Part shown: piece after piece, positions 6,363 to 9,343 of the stretch
How positions within the stretch are numbered: position 1 is the first letter of the stretch
Layout of the letters: every line of letters begins with the position of its first letter
Translations under genes and position numbers: made by a program
Notes under the pieces: generated by a model
Told to the model about the DNA's origin: nothing
The model's input: only the letters and a program-made list of their open reading frames with translations
Databases searched by the model: none
NCBI GenBank assembly: GCA_902767125.1
Contig: CACXGJ010000160.1
Span: 1-9,343, forward strand
Reading direction: 5' to 3'
Source: an uncultured Ruminococcus sp.
Lineage (GTDB): Bacteria; Bacillota; Clostridia; Oscillospirales; Acutalibacteraceae
Length of the DNA: 9,343 bases

Positions 6363-8123
6363 GTGTCCAAAACTGAAAACGGGAGAAAATCACAGTCATT
6401 TCTTAAGGGTGCGGCTGTTCTTGGTGCAAGCATGGTGATAGTCAAGCTGATGGGAATGATATATAAAATACTTCTCTCAAATATGTACGGCGGAGTCGGA
6501 ACAGGACTTTTTAACGCTGCCTATGCTTTGTATAATCCTCTGTTTATGCTTTCAACAGCAGGCTTTCCGATAGCGATATCAAGAATGGTATCCGAAAGCG
6601 TAGCAAAAAAGCGTTTCAGAGATGTTAAAAGGATACATCAGGTATCTGTGCCGATATTCGTCATAGCAGGATGTATATGCTTTGTGGCAATGATATTGGG
6701 CAGCTTCCTGTATGTGAAGGTGATAAATGCCGAGAATGCGATATTTGCATTGCTGTGCCTTTCACCGACAATATTTTTCGGATGCCTTATGTCAATATAC
6801 AGGGGATATTTTGAAGGCATGAGAAATATGACTCCCACAGCTGTATCCGAAATAATCGAGGCAGCCTTCAAACTGATATTCGGATTTACGGCTTCATCAC
6901 TCACAATGAAATTGCTGATGAAGCAGTATGAAAATACGGGATATGTTCTCGGAACAAGATGCACAAGTGAGCTTGAAGCGGAATCAACGATAATCCCCAT
7001 AGCTATCGGTGCGGCAATAACAGGCATATCTCTCGGAGCAGTATTCGGCTTTCTCTATCTTTTCATAAAATATAAGAGAAGCGGTGACGGCATTACAAAA
7101 GAGGAACTTCAGAAATCTCCTCCTCCGAGGGGAAAAGGAACCATATTCAAAATAATGGTGAAAACTGCACTACCTGTCGGACTCGGCTCGATAATAATGA
7201 GCCTTGCGGATATGGTCGATGCAACGCTTGTTCAGAAAAGGATATACCACATAATGGAAACTGATCCGAATGCGTTGCTTGATATATACGGCTCTCTTAT
7301 TCCGAATAACGTGTATACATCAGGTCAGACTCATATATATCTGTACGGCTGTTACGGTATAGCACTGACACTTATGATGCTCGTAACGGCAATCACACAG
7401 GTATTCGGAACTACTGCCCTGCCTTCGGTCACGGCAGCATGGGCAAGCGGTGACAAGGTACAGATGAAGAAAAATATGGAAACTGTATTGAGAGTGACAA
7501 TGCTTGTGACGATACCGTCGGGAATAGGAATGTCAGTGCTTGCAGAACCCCTTCTTTCACTGATATACAGCAGCGGAAGCGTTGCAAATGAGGTCGAGAT
7601 AGGCTCAAAGGTTCTTACAGTGATGGGAATATCGGCGGTGTTCATAGCGGCAAGTACACCTATGTGTTCAATGATACAGGCAACGGGCAGGATGGATATA
7701 CCGCTGAAGCTGTATACGATAGGCATGGTAATAAAGATAATCGTGAATTATATACTTGTGGGCATACCCGAAATAAATATTCAGGGAGCAAATGTCGGCT
7801 CAATCGTATGTTACGGATTCGTGACGGTGATGGCAATGTTTTTCCTTTGCCGTGAAACGAAGATAATTCCCAATTTCATATCCATATTTGTCAAGCCTTT
7901 GGCGGCATCAATAGTATGTGCATTGGCAGCTTATTATTCCGAACAGCTTTTTGATATATTTTTCAGACAGCGTATAGCAACTATACTTGCAGTCGTTACG
8001 GCAGTGATAGTATATGTGATAGCCCTCCTGCTTTTCAGGGCTGTCAAAAGAGAAGATATAATAAGTATGCCCAAAGGAAATAAAATTTTAAAAATACTTG
8101 AAAAATATAAACTTATAAGGTAA
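6363..8123 (+). CDS. SpoVB/MurJ-like polysaccharide flippase (MOP superfamily)
   Basis: A 586-aa integral membrane protein. About 14 hydrophobic helices can be seen, near residues 16-38, 53-75, 97-117, 126-146, 163-183, 210-235, 267-289, 329-354, 377-401, 417-439, 449-467, 479-496, 508-525 and 538-559, as in MVF/PST lipid-linked sugar flippases. The start (SQSFLKGAAVLGASMVIVKLMGMIYKI) and the FNAAYALYNPLFMLSTAGFPIAISRMVSE block are typical of the SpoVB/YabM group. It probably flips an undecaprenyl-linked cell-wall precursor across the membrane; whether that is lipid II, a spore cortex precursor or another polysaccharide is open. B. subtilis yabM is also just upstream of mazG (yabN), so this is probably the yabM counterpart. 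GTG is taken as the start because of the ribosome binding site; TTG three bases earlier is possible. The stop codon forms part of the next promoter. Confidence 0.9.
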   Translation: MSKTENGRKSQSFLKGAAVLGASMVIVKLMGMIYKILLSNMYGGVGTGLFNAAYALYNPLFMLSTAGFPIAISRMVSESVAKKRFRDVKRIHQVSVPIFVIAGCICFVAMILGSFLYVKVINAENAIFALLCLSPTIFFGCLMSIYRGYFEGMRNMTPTAVSEIIEAAFKLIFGFTASSLTMKLLMKQYENTGYVLGTRCTSELEAESTIIPIAIGAAITGISLGAVFGFLYLFIKYKRSGDGITKEELQKSPPPRGKGTIFKIMVKTALPVGLGSIIMSLADMVDATLVQKRIYHIMETDPNALLDIYGSLIPNNVYTSGQTHIYLYGCYGIALTLMMLVTAITQVFGTTALPSVTAAWASGDKVQMKKNMETVLRVTMLVTIPSGIGMSVLAEPLLSLIYSSGSVANEVEIGSKVLTVMGISAVFIAASTPMCSMIQATGRMDIPLKLYTIGMVIKIIVNYILVGIPEINIQGANVGSIVCYGFVTVMAMFFLCRETKIIPNFISIFVKPLAASIVCALAAYYSEQLFDIFFRQRIATILAVVTAVIVYVIALLLFRAVKREDIISMPKGNKILKILEKYKLIR

Positions 8124-8126
8124 AAT
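8098..8126 (+). promoter_or_regulatory. Sigma-A type promoter for mazG-hup
   Basis: TTGAAA (8098-8103) and TAAAAT (8121-8126) are 17 bases apart, each with one mismatch to consensus. The -35 is inside the last codons of the flippase, and the -10 starts on its TAA stop. Transcription would start near 8133, leaving a leader of about 34 bases to the mazG start. No comparable promoter is seen immediately before hup, so this one may serve both genes. Confidence 0.65.
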
Positions 8127-8150
8127 ATATACGACTGTAATATGATCCCG

Positions 8151-8157
8151 AAAGGAG
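8151..8157 (+). promoter_or_regulatory. mazG ribosome binding site
   Basis: AAAGGAG ends 9 bases before GTG 8167. An in-frame ATG at 8158 touches this site and cannot be used with it, so the GTG is preferred even though it is the rarer codon. Confidence 0.75.
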
Positions 8158-8166
8158 ATGCTTTGG

Positions 8167-8952
8167 GTGGAGTTTGAATATAAAGATAAATATGATGTTG
8201 ATGACCTTGTGCGGATAGTGAGGATACTCCGTTCACCAAACGGCTGTCCGTGGGATAAAGTCCAGACACATCAGACAATACGTCAGGATTTTATTGAGGA
8301 GGTCTATGAAGCAGTCGAGGCTATTGACGAGAATGACACCGAGCATCTTAAAGAAGAATTGGGAGATGTACTTTTACAGGTAGTTTTTCACTGTGTGCTT
8401 GAGGAAGAAAAGGGTAACTTTGATCTTGCTGATGCGGCGAATGATGTGTGTCAGAAAATGATACTTCGACATCCCCATGTGTTCGGCAATATAAAGGCTG
8501 ATACCCCCGAGGAAGTCCTTGCAAATTGGGACAGGATAAAGATGGAGTCGAAGGATCAGAAGTCATCGGGCGAGTCGATGGAAAGCATATCAAAGACTCT
8601 GCCGTCACTTATGAGGGCTGAAAAGCTGAATAAAAAGGCTGAAAGAGCAGGTCTTCCGTCCGAAGCTCCGAACAGGATAATAGATGATATTTCAAAACAG
8701 CTTGAGGAGCTTAAGGGCGATATATCCGAAAATAAGACCGAGTGCTGTGAGGAAAGAATCGGAGATATACTGTTTTTGATGACAGGCTTGTCAAGAGTCG
8801 TGAATGTAGAAAGCGAAAATTCGCTGTACAATGCCTGCGGCAGATTTATCGAACATTTCAAAGAGTTTGAGGAAAATGCGAAAAGGTCAGGCGTTAACAT
8901 ACAGAACGCTTCTCCCGAAACGGTCAGGGCTGTTTGGGAAGGCAAAAAATAA
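8167..8952 (+). CDS. mazG: MazG nucleoside triphosphate pyrophosphohydrolase
   Basis: A 261-aa stand-alone MazG, close to the length of the E. coli enzyme. It hydrolyses NTPs and dNTPs, including non-canonical ones, to the monophosphate and pyrophosphate, and in E. coli it counteracts ppGpp-linked death. The N-terminal domain starts VEFEYKDKYDVDDLVRIVRI, then GCPWD (26-30), Mg-binding E44, E45 and E48 (EEVYE), E63/E64 and D67 in EELGD, and RHPHVFG (101-107). The second MazG domain (about 145-235) keeps LEELKGD and EERIGDILF (195-203). GTG at 8167 gives the N-terminus expected for the family; an ATG at 8158 would add three residues but overlaps the ribosome binding site. B. subtilis YabN has a tetrapyrrole-methylase domain fused in front; that domain is absent here. 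The neighbours are a flippase and hup, the latter 22 bases downstream. Confidence 0.94.
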   Translation: MEFEYKDKYDVDDLVRIVRILRSPNGCPWDKVQTHQTIRQDFIEEVYEAVEAIDENDTEHLKEELGDVLLQVVFHCVLEEEKGNFDLADAANDVCQKMILRHPHVFGNIKADTPEEVLANWDRIKMESKDQKSSGESMESISKTLPSLMRAEKLNKKAERAGLPSEAPNRIIDDISKQLEELKGDISENKTECCEERIGDILFLMTGLSRVVNVESENSLYNACGRFIEHFKEFEENAKRSGVNIQNASPETVRAVWEGKK

Positions 8953-8974
8953 AACTTAATGGAGGTTCATAAAA

Positions 8975-9253
8975 ATGAACAAAGCAGAACTTATTTCAGT
9001 AGTAGCCGAAAAGGCTGATATCACAAAGAAGGATGCCGAAAAGGCTATATCTGCTCTCTTTGATACTATCGTAGAAAAGGTGGCAGAGGGTGAAGAAGTA
9101 CGTGTAGTAGGTTTCGGTACCTTTGAGCGTCATGACAGAAAAGAAAGAACAGGCTGTAATCCTCAAACAAAGGAAAAAATTACTATCCCTGCATCAAAGG
9201 TTCCTGCATTCAAGGCAGGTAAGGCTTTTAAAGAGGCTGTTGACGCAAATTGA
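8975..9253 (+). CDS. hup: HU family DNA-binding protein
   Basis: A 92-aa histone-like protein, the normal HU length, which forms dimers that bend DNA and compact the nucleoid. The helical dimerisation part starts MNKAELISVVAEKADITKKD, then VVGFGTF (44-50), ERTG (57-60), the DNA-binding arm with P63 at its tip, and IPASKVPAFKAGKAFKEAV (71-89). Position 61, normally Arg in the RNPxT arm motif, is Cys (GCNPQT). GGAGG (8961-8965) lies 9 bases before the ATG. The gene uses ATC/ATT for Ile (five of six) and CGT for two of four Arg, unlike the ATA- and AGA-rich neighbours, as expected for a highly expressed gene. A strong terminator follows. It sits between mazG and rqcP, where B. subtilis has no gene. 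Confidence 0.97.
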   Translation: MNKAELISVVAEKADITKKDAEKAISALFDTIVEKVAEGEEVRVVGFGTFERHDRKERTGCNPQTKEKITIPASKVPAFKAGKAFKEAVDAN

Positions 9254-9265
9254 TTTGTTAAGAAG

Positions 9266-9304
9266 GAAAGTCGGTTTGAAACAAAGCCGGCTTTCTGTTT
9301 TTTT
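9266..9304 (+). terminator. Intrinsic terminator after hup
   Basis: The arms 9266-9277 and 9284-9295 form a 12-bp GC-rich-centred stem with two G-U pairs and a GAAACA loop (9278-9283). A T-rich tract follows, with seven T at 9298-9304. The stem starts 13 bases after the hup stop. The rqcP ribosome binding site starts two bases after the tract. Confidence 0.9.
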
Positions 9305-9318
9305 GAGGAGGAATGTTT

Positions 9319-9343
9319 ATGCGTCTTGATAAATATCTTAAGG
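9319..9343 (+). CDS. rqcP: S4-domain RNA-binding protein RqcP (YabO), partial
   Basis: Only eight codons are inside the window, MRLDKYLK, which match the start of RqcP/YabO of B. subtilis (MRLDKFLK). RqcP is a small S4-domain protein that works with RqcH on stalled 50S subunits in ribosome quality control. AGGAGG at 9306-9311 gives a good ribosome binding site 7 bases from the ATG. Position after mazG is as in B. subtilis, where yabP, yabQ and divIC follow. The call rests on a short match plus context; other S4 proteins such as Hsp15 begin in the same way. Confidence 0.75.

Noticed and set aside
8825..8832. TGTACAAT inside mazG as a hup promoter
   Set aside because: No -35 is found 16-18 bases upstream and the leader would be over 130 bases; probably chance in coding sequence.
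9123..9329. 68-codon + strand frame overlapping hup and the terminator
   Set aside because: It runs out of frame through hup and across the terminator hairpin, and has no ribosome binding site at its start.
1..9343. CRISPR, phage, insertion sequence, toxin-antitoxin, riboswitch or T-box
   Set aside because: No spaced direct repeats, transposase motifs, terminal repeats or long structured leaders were seen; gaps between genes are all under 100 bases.

Overview
The window looks like chromosomal housekeeping DNA from a low-GC Firmicute of the class Clostridia, most likely a Ruminococcus-like member of the Oscillospiraceae. This rests on several things: purine-rich Shine-Dalgarno sites (AGGAGG type) before most genes, heavy use of ATA, AGA and AGG codons, a HemZ-type radical SAM protein, and two gene orders also known from Bacillus and Clostridia. 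All genes lie on the + strand. I see no mobile element, CRISPR array, rRNA or tRNA gene.

Block 1 (1-5729) is a tightly packed operon. A probable tail of recJ overlaps rel, the bifunctional (p)ppGpp synthetase/hydrolase. Then come dtd (D-aminoacyl-tRNA deacylase), a glyoxalase II-like metallo-beta-lactamase-fold hydrolase, hemZ (radical SAM, coproporphyrinogen dehydrogenase family) and a uridine kinase-like P-loop nucleoside kinase. Junctions are overlaps of 1 to about 41 bases, which suggests co-transcription and translational coupling. The recJ/rel/dtd order matches B. subtilis; in many Clostridia hemZ is followed by hisS-aspS, but here the kinase takes that place.

Block 2 (5730-6350) is a single small gene with a strong extended -10 promoter. 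It encodes a 149-residue coiled-coil, zinc-ribbon, acidic-tail protein of unknown function. A 16-bp inverted repeat follows it.

Block 3 (6351-9343) matches the B. subtilis yabM-yabN(mazG)-yabO(rqcP) neighbourhood: a 14-TM SpoVB/MurJ-like flippase, a stand-alone two-domain MazG pyrophosphohydrolase, HU (placed between mazG and rqcP), a strong intrinsic terminator, and the first eight codons of rqcP, the S4-domain ribosome quality control factor. A consensus-like promoter for mazG-hup sits on the flippase stop codon.

Much of the set concerns growth control and translation or nucleotide quality control: ppGpp, D-aa-tRNA editing, NTP housecleaning, nucleoside salvage and RqcP. I found no clear undescribed multi-gene system. 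The least explained element is the solitary zinc-ribbon gene. The more testable oddities are the terminator between hup and rqcP and residue substitutions in HU and Dtd.
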